Source of the DNA: Amaurobius ferox
Lineage: Eukaryota; Arthropoda; Arachnida; Araneae; Amaurobiidae
DNA length: 64,000 nucleotides
Direction: 5' to 3'
NCBI GenBank assembly: GCA_951213105.1
Contig: OX578139.1
Coordinates: forward strand, 72,603,184 to 72,667,183
A program made the position numbers and the translations under genes. The first letter of the stretch is position 1, and every line of letters begins with the position of its first letter. Shown piece after piece: positions 1-12,071 of this stretch. The notes beneath the pieces were generated by a model that worked only from the letters and a program-made list of their open reading frames with translations, had not been told where the DNA came from and searched no databases.

Positions 1-82
1 CAAGTACTAACCGCGCCCGATGCTGCTTGACTTCAGTGATCTAACGAGAACCGGTGTTTTCAGCACGGTACGGCCGTTGGCT
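1..82 (-). rRNA. 5S rRNA-like sequence, partial (cut by window edge)
   Basis: The minus strand reads as the first two thirds of an arthropod-type 5S rRNA: a GCCAACGGCC start, the ACACCGGTTCTCG segment, GATCACTGAAGTCAAGCAGC, and the start of the GGTTAGTACTTG region. The 3' third lies outside the window. The other 5S-like copy (42848-42965) is the head of a retroposed SINE, so this one may be a SINE head as well. The flank upstream of the 5S start shows no similarity to the flank of the second copy, as expected for dispersed copies. Whether it is a functional gene cannot be judged here. Confidence 0.55.
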
Positions 83-1780
83 CATATTGTATAATGTAAA
101 AATATTGCTTACGATTTCTTTTCTAAAGAAGTCTTCTAAAAAGATTCTCTCAAAATTTAAAATTAGTCTATAAAGTTAGTTGTTTTCATTTAGTAAATAC
201 AAAGCTTTCCAAATAAAGATATCTCCTAACATCCAAGCATAAAAACTACGCGTCTTCTCTAGAAAATCGTGATATCGTCAGACTTGCAGGAGTTTCAGTG
301 ATTCATTAAGATAGCTTTTTATTAATGTTGTATAAACATCTATTAAAACACTTAAAAGTTTACCAAATGTTACATTTAATTGTGATATTGAATCCAACAG
401 CATGGAAGCTAAGCATTTCATTATTTTGGTAAAAAAAAATTAAATCTGAAATTTCAGCAGTGTAACGCTAATATAGGGAAATTACCAATGATATAAGAAT
501 GCAAATTTAAAATATTAAATTATAGCTATTATTGAAACAATATATTACAAAATTTTTATAGAGCTATATATCTGATTGAACTAATCGCATACATCTTACA
601 GAATATGCCAAAGATGTATCATCAATGTGACGGGTCCAACAATTCAAAGATAATATATGGTATGTAGTTATTAGACAAGATGCTTTTAGAGAAATATTTG
701 GCACTTTGGAATGTCTAATGTAAGCTGGATTTCAACCAATGCGACGAACTGTTCAAACGTTGCCTGAGATAAACTGAAAAGGAACTGTTACACCTGCACG
801 AAAATCCTTTCAAGATGAGATCAAACAGAATAGATCAATCAGAAAGACACCGATTGTATGTATATCTTAGCTAAGTCTTAATGTATATATCTGAGTTCCT
901 GAAACTCAGGAGAAACTATACGAGTATAACGATGCATTGATTGGCATGGATTTCGCATGACTAAAATTTGAGTTTTAATCACATGGATTGTAACTGGTAG
1001 TCACGAGTTAGTATCCAATAAGATGTAGGCTCACAAATAAGAAAAACGTGCTACAATTATACAGAGTACATATAATAAATATAACAAAAGAAAACAAATT
1101 AAATAGAACCTACAAAAGAAAACGCTGTGCATACATTGATCGTTTACTTTTATATGACCACTGGCAGCGATTGAAATGCTTTACAAGAAGCACATATCGA
1201 ATTCAAGAGTCAGATCTAAATTATAAAATTTGGTCTGAATAAGTAGACACCAATTTGTAACCGGTTAGGAACGAGGTCGGAACAAGTTGCTGCGCTTCTG
1301 TAAATCGTATGGACAAAGGTTTCGAAATGAAACGGTAACTCGTGTTTCACTCCGCCACTGCTAACTACTTCATTGACGGTCGTCAGGTATCACCACGATT
1401 TACTACTAAGTCTGCTCTGTCTGTGCTACTTTCTGTCATCTGAAGTCAGCTTGGCCTTACAGAGTAAAATGAGCTTGCATAATTTCTGAGGAGTATGTAG
1501 AAAATATGCTGCTCATACACGTGTACGTCAATCCAACCAGGTCAAACTGCTTAACGAGCTGCATCTCTACAAAAGTATGGCCAATTAGCCTTCTGAGGAC
1601 AGGGCTTAATAAGGGGAATTTTGGGTTGGATACCAGTGGCTTACCGTCATCTAGAAAAGTTCACATATATAAAATAGTTCCTTATATGTATTACAAACGC
1701 ATACTACAGTACCCAGCATTTTTATACGCGATTGATTAGTACTCTTGATTTTTTGCTAATTATACTGCCCATAACAAACT
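83..1780. other. AT-rich stretch without recognisable genes
   Basis: Only short reading frames occur, none with recognisable motifs. I see no repeat that recurs elsewhere in the window. Confidence 0.6.
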
Positions 1781-1900
1781 GCAGAGTCCTAAGAGTTTAC
1801 AACTTCACCCCAGTAGCTCAACGGTTGAGCGTCGACTTTCCAGTTCGAAGATCTATGGGCAGATTCCCGGTTGGGACAATAAGGTTCTTTACAATGACGC
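1781..1900 (+). repeat. tRNA-like SINE fragment, copy 1
   Basis: A conserved leader (GCAGAGTCCTAAGAGTTTAC) precedes an A-box-like TAGCTCAACGGTTGAGC, then a CAGATTCCCGG segment in the B-box position and the trailer AAGGTTCTTTACAA. The same order of blocks recurs at 2204-2315, about 424 bp downstream. No acceptor stem pairs properly, so this is a tRNA-derived repeat rather than a tRNA gene. Confidence 0.5.
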
Positions 1901-1955
1901 CAAAACAAATAAATCCCATAGGTTATTGCAGAGATGTCAGAGATCTGAAAGATAG

Positions 1956-2005
1956 CCTAGTACGACTAGCAAGGATTCAGTGGACTCCGTGCTAGTCATA
2001 CTAGG
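1956..2005. repeat. Short inverted repeat (hairpin)
   Basis: CCTAGTACGACTAGCA and TGCTAGTCATACTAGG form a 16-bp stem with one mismatch around an 18-nt loop. It lies between the two tRNA-like repeat copies. Function unknown. Confidence 0.5.
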
Positions 2006-2203
2006 ACGGAGGATTCACTGGATTCAGTGGGATATTGAGCGTCGATTTCAAATCGAGAGGATAACAACCACGCAGATTGGTAGCCTGGAGAATAAAAATT
2101 GCGTAAGAAGACAAACCCGGAGTAAAAATAGCAGACGGTGTTCAGTGAGATTGTGAGTTGCACGCCAATCTGACATTAGAGCAGATTTATCTGACAGAAT
2201 GCA

Positions 2204-2315
2204 GAGTTCTAAGAGCTTGAAACTTCATCCAAGTAGCTCGGTGGTAGGGCTTCGGCCTGCCAATTTGAAGATCCGGCGTTCGATCTCCTGTTAGAGCACA
2301 AGATTCTTTACAAGA
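2204..2315 (+). repeat. tRNA-like SINE fragment, copy 2
   Basis: Homologous to the copy at 1781-1900, with the same leader (GCAGAGTTCTAAGAGCTTG), an A box TAGCTCGGTGG, a good B box GTTCGATCTCC and the trailer AAGATTCTTTACAA. A and B boxes are spaced as in tRNA-derived pol III promoters. The 3' sequence has no clear tail or TSD. Confidence 0.5.
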
Positions 2316-2319
2316 TAAA

Positions 2320-3630
2320 ATACATAGCCACTACTGTATCAAATTTACTATTTATCCTTACGTCTGTATTCGCTCGTCCCATGCAAATTATATATATTAT
2401 AATTATCGAAATGTGTACGTAACAATGTTATGCTAATTCCATTAAAAGGTTGAAAATCTACCAACGTTTTAGCAGGTAGAAGGATTAATAATAAGATCAG
2501 CGGGTTGACTGTAGAAATAATTTTACTATTCTGTAAAAAAAAGAAAAATATATATATTTGTCTGCCACCAAAATTCAGTATGGGAGTTTTAAAAAAAAAC
2601 AATAGTTAGATTTTTATTGGAAAGTTTTAGTTCAATTTAATCAAGGTGGGCAGAAATAGTTTCGGAACTAATAACAGCTATTGGTTATTTATTGTTAAAT
2701 ACCAATGCCGTATGATCAATGATGCAATGCTGACATTTCAAAGATACATTCCAGCACGATATATTTATTAGACTGCAAGCTTTCCTAGAAATATATGACG
2801 CTTCCTATAACCTAATGTGAGTACAAGTTAGACTTCCGTCACGAACACTTTAAACGCTTGATGTGATTGACTACAAACAAATAATTGTAATGCGTTCGTA
2901 TGTAAATTCATTGAAGATAAGATTATAGAGAAAGCTTCAAGTACTAGAAAGCATATTTCCCTAAAGTAATTCCTAATGTTTAGTATGAAAATGTAAAGCT
3001 CTCGGTTTAGTTGTAACATTACTTCTGTATTATTTAATGACCTGCGTATTCACATATGAATTAATTTTGTTAAAGAAGTAGTTACAAACATAAGATATGT
3101 TAAATTATTACCTATAATACACATGCGACCTAGAATGAAGACTACACACTTGAATTAATATAAAAAAATTGTATCACATATAAAAAAATCATTATTTTCC
3201 GGTTTTTTACATTAAAAAATGAAACATTTATTCATTTATGTTACTCAAACATATCTCATTAAAACACATGGGTAGAAAATAAAGAATAAAAATTTCGTAA
3301 CCAAAACATTTTCTCATACCTCTTTTACATTTAAACATCGTTATCACATAAATGGAATAATTTATATTACTTGTTTTACCACAGAAAATGTAGAAGAAAT
3401 CCCTCTGCACATCATTTTTATAATAAAATAAAATAGGCAAAACAGCATTTTCCAGTTAGGTGAATGTATTCCCCGTTCCTCATTACCTCGTAAACACTTT
3501 CGTGAATGCGAAAATAAAAAGGAGAATATATTTTACATAACTTATTTCTATTTTATTTCATCGAATTTATTGCGCTCAATTTTACGAGTATTGGAAATCA
3601 ATGTAGAAAAAAAAGAGATTTTTCTCCGTC
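2320..3630. other. AT-rich stretch without recognisable genes
   Basis: Nothing recognisable on either strand apart from homopolymer runs. Confidence 0.55.
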
Positions 3631-3635
3631 TCATT

Positions 3636-4130
3636 TAATTATGAATATATATTTGGTTTAAATTCCAAAAATTGATCGAGCAAAAAGTAAAGCAATTTAA
3701 AACAATATTGAAGAATTTAGAGGCTTTATTACTGTTCCATTGAAATATTGGAAGCATTTAATTCTGAAAAGCTTCATGTAAATTATAAAAAATAAATATC
3801 TACTGTTTATATTAGAGATTGACTTTATTCTTAATTTGTATATGTTTATGATACGTCCATTTAGTTTATAAAACTGAGTTGAATTTATTTATGAATATAT
3901 ATTTATTCTAAATTGATCTTGCAAATAATAAAGCACTCTAGAAAAATATTGCAGAACTAAGAAGCTCTATTGCTCTACCATTGAAATATTGGAAGCATTT
4001 AATTTTTTTAAATTTCGTGTAAATTATAAAACATTATATCTACTGTTTATATTAGATTCATTTCATTCTAAATTTTTGTATGCTTAGGGTATATCTATTT
4101 AGCTTATAAAACTGAGCTAAGTTTCATTTT
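3636..4130. repeat. Diverged tandem duplication, period about 241-250 bp
   Basis: TTATGAATATATATTT recurs at 3639 and 3889, and TTGAAATATTGGAAGCATTT recurs about 241 bp apart. The intervening blocks (ATATCTACTGTTTATATTAG, TTATAAAACTGAG) keep their order. Two units with many substitutions; noncoding. Confidence 0.7.
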
Positions 4131-4805
4131 ATCTCAATATTAAAAATTTTTATGGAGAGGTTAGAAAACACTAATATTCCATTATAGTGAATGACCTCTG
4201 ATTTGTGTCCTTTATTTTCTTTCTAAAACAACTATCGCTGCGTCCAGTGCTGAAAAATTAGCGCTTATGAATGTGATTCCTCATTTTTTATTATCTGTAT
4301 GAAAGAAATGCCCTAAGTATCGGTATCAGTAGTTTAGAATAAATGTCGTTTGAATTTTAGATAAGAACCAATTTATCTCTCGAGTAAAGAAAATTAATCT
4401 TCGAACGACAAAACAAAGTAAACCCGACCAAACTCTAATAGCATTAGGCAAACGACCATACCTTCAAACGGACGGCCCATTCAACATCAATTATTAATAT
4501 GATACAGCATTCTGTCGTCGAACGAAATCTAATATCAGAAGTTTACATCGCAGATTCCATCGACAAATGAGTCCATAATTATGATATTTCATAGTTAGGA
4601 TCTGCAATTGCAAAGTAAACTTCAAAGAGACACATCCCAATAGGGCATCGAACAATAATTCATTTATATTAAAGACTAGCAACATACCCGTTCTACGTAC
4701 GGAGTATATAAAAATAAAAGAAGAAGAAATTCACAAATATATGCAAATTCCTACGGTATTCTAAACGACATTTTTATTCAAACTCCATTAAAATATTTAA
4801 ATTGA

Positions 4806-5188
4806 GACATACAGACAGACAGGGAAAAGTCCAACACCCGCAGCCACCTATTGGTTTTTTCCGACTACTAGGGGAGAAGGCACAACTACCTATGAACCGA
4901 CTTGCGAGGACACGGCTGAGGAAGCGAAGTCGACGAAACCATTCACTGAACGAGGTTCGAAGATGATCCGGAGGAGCCCGAATCCGATCACCGACGGGTC
5001 TGGAGACAGGCCACAAGACCAGCTACTCTCCGTTGCCTGGAAGAGCCTGCTTTATGAGTACCGAATAACTTATGGTTCGATCCACAGGTTAATTTACCAC
5101 TTTTAGGTGAGGTGGGAAGAGGATATAGAGGATCCATTCCCTCTCGCATATAGCGCCTCACCCATAGTGGGGACATATAGACAGACAG
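4806..5188. mobile_element. GC-rich insert of ~349 bp between 17-bp direct repeats
   Basis: GACATACAGACAGACAG (4806-4822) and GACATATAGACAGACAG (5172-5188) flank a segment much richer in GC than its surroundings. The direct repeats match at 16 of 17 positions and could be a target-site duplication. The insert holds a B-box-like GGTTCGATCC near 5076 but no convincing A box, so a SINE is possible but not shown. The reading frames in it have no recognisable motifs. Confidence 0.4.
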
Positions 5189-5189
5189 A

Positions 5190-6150
5190 TTTTCAATGCT
5201 ATTTATATAAATATTCAAAATTATAAAACCCACCTAAGAGGTCATTCCTAAAAATTTGGAAGACACTCCTGTTGCAGATACCTGCTTCAATAAACCAGTT
5301 TCGCGCTTGTTATTAGCTCATCAGCATGCAACAGCATATATCACAGTGACAGCAAGAAACGTGCTGTAAGTTTTAGAAGAAAAAGAACAGGAACTTTCTA
5401 TTGTATAAAAATAATGGTGTCGGACTTTTAGTGAGTTTATCGGATTGGTCAAGCAATAAGGTATACTGTGTCACTTCAGGTCAATATCAATTGCGTTTTT
5501 AGCTTCTGTTCTTAAAATTTTAATGGCATTCCATCGAAGAAATAACGATTACGTCAACACGTTTCTTAAAACATATAAACAAATTATTAACTCGATTTTG
5601 TATGAATTCATCAAAAATGTCTATCTTTGACCCATTCAGTTTCAGCGAGATCGCTTGAAACTTTCAAGTCCTTTTCTTACGGTCACGTCTTGAGAACGTA
5701 AACTTAATATCGATTACAATAACAGAAGCAAAATGCCTCTGTACCTGAGTACCTTAGTTGAAATGCATTTCACAAAAAGCCGCGTATTTTGAGTGTTGTG
5801 CTGAATGTTCACTTTTCAGTTTGGTTTTATGTTTAAGAAGCGTGTTATAAATGATTTCAAGTGGGCATCATTGTTGTGTGTATGAATGGAGAAGAGAATA
5901 TATTTAGCCAACAGGATAAAGTTAATGTGTTTTATTTATTTATTTTTTAAATGAAAAAGATAAAATATATATTTTAAAATTTCTATTATATAGAAATAAA
6001 TCGGTATGAACTGAAGGACGCTGAGAAAATTGTATTGCATTGTTTGGTCTTTACTGTTTGGTTTGTTTTTTTCTCTTCTGGTTTATTGGTTATATTTTTA
6101 ATTTTTACTTCCTCTTAACCATCAGAATAATTGATAACTGCAAAATATGT
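5190..6150. other. AT-rich stretch without recognisable genes
   Basis: No recognisable coding or repeat features. Confidence 0.5.
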
Positions 6151-6154
6151 TTAT

Positions 6155-7010
6155 TGTGGCACGCTTATAATGATAAAAGAACTTAACTTAATGGTTAACA
6201 TTATTTATCATTACGTTGTTTGCGTTGTGTTTTCCAATAACCCTCAAATTATTTAACCTCTGTGTGAATCCTGTAAAGGAATTATTAATTAATATAATAC
6301 TAAAAGGATTATTCCATTTAAACTTTAACAATAACATTCATTAACAACATAAAATACTTACTAAATTCAATTACAATATTTAATTATATAATTTCAGCGG
6401 AGGGGACATATGCGACCAGTACGGAAACGCCTAAATAGTAGTTAGGACCAGATATCATTTTCAATGGGCACATACCTTCAAGTCTGTCTTGGGTTTTGTC
6501 ACCGCCATGTACGTTGTCGATCATATCACCGAAATAACTCGCAGTATTCTTTCACCGACTCGTGATATCGACGATAACTTTGTACTCATGGCGCGCACAC
6601 CCGCACTTATTGTATTCTCTTATTATTTGCACAAGTCATACTGTCATGTCACCCTCTAAAGTCGTATTGTCGTAATGCTATATATCGAAGTCCTCTCTGA
6701 GTGAAGTCTGTGGCACCAGTCTTTTCTCGACTTCCTCGGTCACAGGGTGTGGTTCTCTCCTCTTTTTCGGGGGCGTTATCTCCCCCCTGCTTTCATATGA
6801 AGCATTGAATGTGACGTAACAAGCACTTTCCCCATTGGTTAATTCTTTAACCAATGGAACCATTCCACATCCTTGTACGGGCCAGCTAGGCCCCTCTCTG
6901 TCATAGCGCTCTTAAATTTATGGTTTTCTGGCCTTTAGGTTCACGGGTTGTAAAACCCGGTGCCATCCAGACTACCAGTATTGTTTTTCGTACTGAACAC
7001 AATAAATTAC
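6155..7010 (+). mobile_element. Solo-LTR-like repeat, copy 1
   Basis: Homologous over about 850 bp to 35788-36735. Shared blocks in order are a TGTGG start, CCCTCAAATTATTTAAC, AACTTTAACAATAA, TTTCAGCGGAGGGGACAT, CCAGATATCATTTTCAATGG, a G-rich patch, ACCAATGGAACCATTCCACA, and a TATA-like GGTTGTAAAAC before CGGTGCC. A TG start, a promoter-like box near the 3' end and no coding capacity suggest an LTR. I see no primer-binding site, internal region or clear TSD. A MITE-like repeat remains possible, and the ends are approximate. Confidence 0.45.
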
Positions 7011-7019
7011 ACATACAAA

Positions 7020-8568
7020 CCTGTTTTATCAAATGTGAGATCTATTTCTGATCTCACATTTATAATTGAAAGTCGATTTCGATATAGAGTTATTTTGAAG
7101 TGTTTGTTGAAAGTTAAAACAATAAGTCTGCTGATATTACATAGTTGTAAGATCTATCTGCCCTGTTACAGTAACTAATTTCAGGTTAAAATGCACTAAC
7201 TAATGTTGGAGTCTAGTCTAGAATTATATGGGTGTGCTTTTAATATTTTTAGTGCTTCAATGATTCAGTTCTGCACCATCTTTGCGCGTTTCTGTCACCA
7301 ACCAAGAACAGAAAAGTTGAAAGCGGTCTCGACTCATTAAATCTTATATCCATACTGGAATTCATAAGTTTTGTAATTAACAGTTAATTAACTGAGGCTT
7401 AAGTCAAGATTCTAAGCCCCTCTTACACTCTTACAGGTTCATATTTGTCTATATGTGAAATTTCAGAACTGCACACTTTGCCGTCTATTCGTAATGCAGC
7501 GTGAAAAATTTGCAAGACTGGAAAAATTACACATTATTTTAGTGGAAAAAACAATTCAAAATACGATATTTCTTCTCTGTAGTTTATTATATTTCCATGG
7601 CGGTTTATAAGCGTAAACCCTCAAGTCGTCTCGTCATGGATCCTTAATCTGTAGTTTATTATATGTACTTCATTACTCCTCAGAATGTTCGTAAAATCGG
7701 AGCAATGAGAAAAAGATATTGCATTTACTTTGAATATTTCCCTTATATACATCTATTTATTTTTTAAATATTGAAAATCAATTTAAATCTAAAAAGAATT
7801 CTGCCATTCACTTCTTTATGAAAGTATTTTTCCGAGTTTCTAAAAATAGAGTTACAAAAATAAAGACTCTAAGAATTACAAAATCACAGAAGGAACTTAT
7901 TTGATTGATTTATTGCTTGATCCATTGAAGCGTAGTAATGTACGAACGAAGCTTCCTTGGCATCGGCTAAAGTAAGTTTACGTTGCTGACGCTGTTTCTC
8001 AGCGACTGTTTGGCCGATTTACTTTCACGTACTTTCACTTTTCTTTTTGGAACAGCTATAAAATTCACCAAGTTACAGGCCATGACAAAGATCGAATTTG
8101 AAACTTTGACCTGTGGAATCAGGTGATTAATGTCAAATGTTTCCATGTCAATTATACGCACATTGTCATTTTTGAAACTTTTGCGCACTAACAAATTTTA
8201 CACAATTATTATACGTGAAATAGAGTTTGCAGTCAATTAAAATGATGTTAAATGCTCAAAAAATATCGTGTGGCATATGGTAAAACATATTATTTAATAT
8301 CAACGTCGAGAAACAAACGCTGGTTGCGAAGATGTGTCCAGCAATATTTTGTGATAAGTCTATTGAAATCGCAACGTCTATTAAACTCATCTAGTTTAAT
8401 ATGGCTATATTAATATCCTGGATGTAAAATAACTGTCTAAATTTTAAAGACATACGTATTTGCACTGTCAATACAATATTTCATCAAATTTGAGTCAATC
8501 CCATATCCTGTATTAAGTCCAAAATTCAGCTTCGCTTCTCTCTCTCTCTCTGTATAAATAAATAATAA

Positions 8569-8570
<2 letters not shown>
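7020..8570. other. AT-rich stretch without recognisable genes
   Basis: A ~15-bp direct repeat (CTGTAGTTTATTATA at about 7577 and 7651) is the only local structure noted. A (TC)n run lies at 8536-8551. Confidence 0.5.

Positions 8571-8572
<2 letters not shown>

Positions 8573-8619
<47 letters not shown>
8573..8619. repeat. (TA)n tract
   Basis: Uninterrupted AT dinucleotides on the outer left side of the Penelope-like composite at 8725-10792. Confidence 0.95.
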
Positions 8620-8626
<7 letters not shown>

Positions 8627-8724
8627 GTATATCACGAAAGGAACTCCTATTTAAGTAAAGGAGAAAAAAGAGAAACCTTACAGAGGATGTGGCGCTTATC
8701 AGCTCTGCATCCAGAGTGGCATAT

Positions 8725-9339
8725 AAGGTTATAAACAAGAAGAAAAAATAAGCGAGAACACAAGTGACCATATGATTTGCATAGAATGGCAGGGGTGGAT
8801 TGCGACACCCCTTTCCCGCTTAAAGCAGCTTTTACGACCCGGGCAACGCTCACGGCACCAATGTAACTCAATGGTCAATCTCCCACATGTGCAAAGACAG
8901 AAGCACCCGAACGGACACAAAAGCAAAGATGGAACCAAGCATGAAAGAGATACACCCTACAATCCAACATGAAAACACAACATTTTATAAGGGAAAGTCG
9001 CACATGCGCGAGAAGACTTCATGATGATAGGATCGCAGATATGAATATATATATGATTAAGAATGCTCATTTGGATTCAAACAAAGCACAATTTCTTTCT
9101 TTGAAAAAGGAATAGTAATAATATTGTAAAAAATATCTAGGGTAATTTCTTTTTAGTGCATCCTTTATTATTTTATTACATTCATAAATGCAGTCTTTTT
9201 TAAAAGTACTGTAGTTTCTGTTTCTTCCGAAGTATCCGATAATAATATTTCTGAATAAATTTTTAGTGAGGTTTGAATTCCAATCAATAATATTATTGAT
9301 TTTGATATTGTATGAATTTCTCTTGTCGTGTATGGTTGT
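8725..9339 (-). repeat. Left inverted arm (3' end of Penelope-like copy 1)
   Basis: It carries the last ~90 codons of the RT and the 3' UTR. The arm ends abruptly at the sequence matching ACAACCATACACG on the other arm. Confidence 0.8.
8788..8870 (-). ncRNA. GC-rich structured motif (Penelope 3' module), copy F
   Basis: In element sense it reads from GGTGCCGTGAGCG through a CCCGGG centre, TAAAAGC, TTTAAGCGGGAAAGGGG, and a closing ACCCCTGCC. The same block order occurs at seven other places in the window. It is about 170 bp on the 5' side, in sense, of the (TA)n tract at 8573-8619. The RNA role is inferred from conserved pairing, not known. Confidence 0.5.
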
Positions 9340-10177
9340 ATAAATTCCATACTGTTGGTGTTTTCTTCTTGACAAATCCAGGAAGTCTGTCGATCCATCC
9401 TCATTTATGGGGTTTTCAATTAAGTCTAATTCTTTTGGGTAGAATGCAAAATCTATGTCAGGGGTGTTTGCATAACCCCCTAATATCACATCGTCAACAT
9501 AACGGAAATAAGGTATTTCCGATAATATATGGGTTCCTCTTTCATATTTCGATAGATAAATATCCGCCAATATTGATGAGCATGCACCACCCATGGGTAT
9601 ACCCTTGACTTGTTTGTAGTAATGCGTACCATCATATAGTATGTTTTCATTCAAAACCAACTCAATCAAATCCAAATATCTTCTAAGAGGTATATATGGT
9701 TTTATATATGGTTTTAAATTGTATTCCTCATGCAATTCTTTCAAGATTATTTGTAGGTTTGTTAAATCGATGTTATTAAACAGATCCCGGAAATCGTAGC
9801 TTCTGAAGTTCAAATCTTTATGGCAAAATTTCAGTCGGTCTATCAATTCCTGTCCGTTTTTTAACATTATGGAGTTTTGTCTCTTAATATCAGTCATAAC
9901 ACATTGGAGTAATTTCAGAAGTTTTTTATTTGCTTGTTCCAGGTATGATCCGCATCCCACTGTTACAGTTCGGAACTTGACTGGTTTTTTGTGTAACTTG
10001 GGAATGAGGATCAAGTATGGAAATTTTACTGATTTAATATCCATACCAATTCTTCTATATAGTGCTTTTATTCTATTAGTGATGATTGATTCGTTGCTAG
10101 GAATTAAGGTATACATGGCACTATCCTTATAACATTGGGTTAAAGTATCGGCATATAATTTTTTACACGTGAATGCA
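9067..10177 (-). pseudogene. Penelope-like reverse transcriptase, 5'-truncated
   Basis: An open frame of about 370 codons covers the RT fingers to thumb of a Penelope-like element. Visible motifs in order are the LIPKLHKKPVKFRTVTV block, YDFRDLFNNID, KGIPMGGACSSILADIYL, the catalytic YVDD (about 9490-9501), FLDLS, and a thumb ending in FKERNCALFESK and a stop. No GIY-YIG domain follows, which fits the permuted type with an N-terminal nuclease, as in the two other copies. The N-terminal half is missing because the sequence breaks at the inverted arm near 10178; the in-frame ATG upstream lies in the arm and is not native. The remaining domain has no stops or frameshifts, so it is relatively young. 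Confidence 0.8.
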
Positions 10178-10792
10178 ACAACCATACACGACAAGAGAAA
10201 TTCAAACAATATCAAAATTAATAATATTATTGATTGGAATTCAAACCTCACTAAAAATATATTCAGAAATATTATTATCGGATACTTCAGAAGAAACAGA
10301 AACTACAGTACTTTTAAAAAAGACTGCATTTATGAATATAATAAAATAATAAATGATGCATTAAAAAGAAATTACCCTAGATATTTTTTACAACATTATT
10401 ACTATTCCTTTTTCAAAGAAAGAAATTGTGCTTTGTTTGAATCTAAATGAGCATTCTTAATCATATATATATTCATATCTGCGATCCTATCATCATGAAG
10501 TCTTTTCGCGCATGTTCGACTTTCCCTTATAAAATGTTGTGTTTTCATGTTGGATTGTAGGGTGTATCTCTTCCATGCTTGGTTCCATCTTTCCTTTTCT
10601 GTCCGTTCGGGTGCTTCTGTCTTTGCACATGTGGGAGATTGACCATTGTGTTACATTGGTGCCGTGAGCGTTGCCCGGGTCGTAAAAGTTGCTTTAAGCG
10701 GGAAAGGGGTGTCGCAATCCACCCTTGCCATTCTATGCAAATCATATGGTCACTCCTGTTCTCGCTTATTTTTTCTTCTTGTTTATATCCTT
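10178..10792 (+). repeat. Right inverted arm of Penelope-like copy 1
   Basis: Reverse-oriented copy of the left arm. Its plus strand encodes the same RT C-terminus (10178-10450, ending FKERNCALFESK) and the same 3' UTR, running into (TA)n at 10793. Confidence 0.8.
10657..10729 (+). ncRNA. GC-rich structured motif (Penelope 3' module), copy G
   Basis: The arm partner of copy F. It reads GGTGCCGTGAGCG at its start and ends in CCACCCTTGCC. The (TA)n tract begins about 60 bp further 3'. Confidence 0.5.
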
Positions 10793-10887
10793 GTATATAC
10801 ATATATATATATATGTATGTGTATGTATATTATTTATATATATATATGTGTGTGTGTATATTATTTATATATATATATATATATATA
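10793..10887. repeat. (TA)n tract, interrupted
   Basis: AT dinucleotides with TG-containing interruptions between the Penelope arm and the start of the mariner-like element. Confidence 0.9.

Positions 10888-12071
<1,184 letters not shown>

Larger units (their letters stand above)
8725..10792 (-). mobile_element. Penelope-like element copy 1 with 615-bp inverted arms
   Basis: Two arms of equal length (8725-9339 and 10178-10792) are near-identical inverted repeats around an 838-bp spacer, and (TA)n tracts abut both outer sides. On the minus strand the order is an inverted copy of the 3' end, then a 5'-truncated reverse transcriptase, then the 3' end. Each arm carries the RT C-terminus plus the 3' UTR. 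Inverted partial copies at the 5' end are known for Penelope-like elements. Scattered substitutions separate the arms (about four in one 70-bp stretch I compared), so the inversion is not brand new. Confidence 0.8.

Noticed and set aside
4774..5233. Overlapping 80-codon frames
   Set aside because: They result from the GC-rich insert having few stops and have no motif.
8772..8972. 66-codon frame, repeated in the inverted arm at 10545-10802
   Set aside because: It is antisense to the element's 3' UTR and its conservation follows from the DNA repeat.
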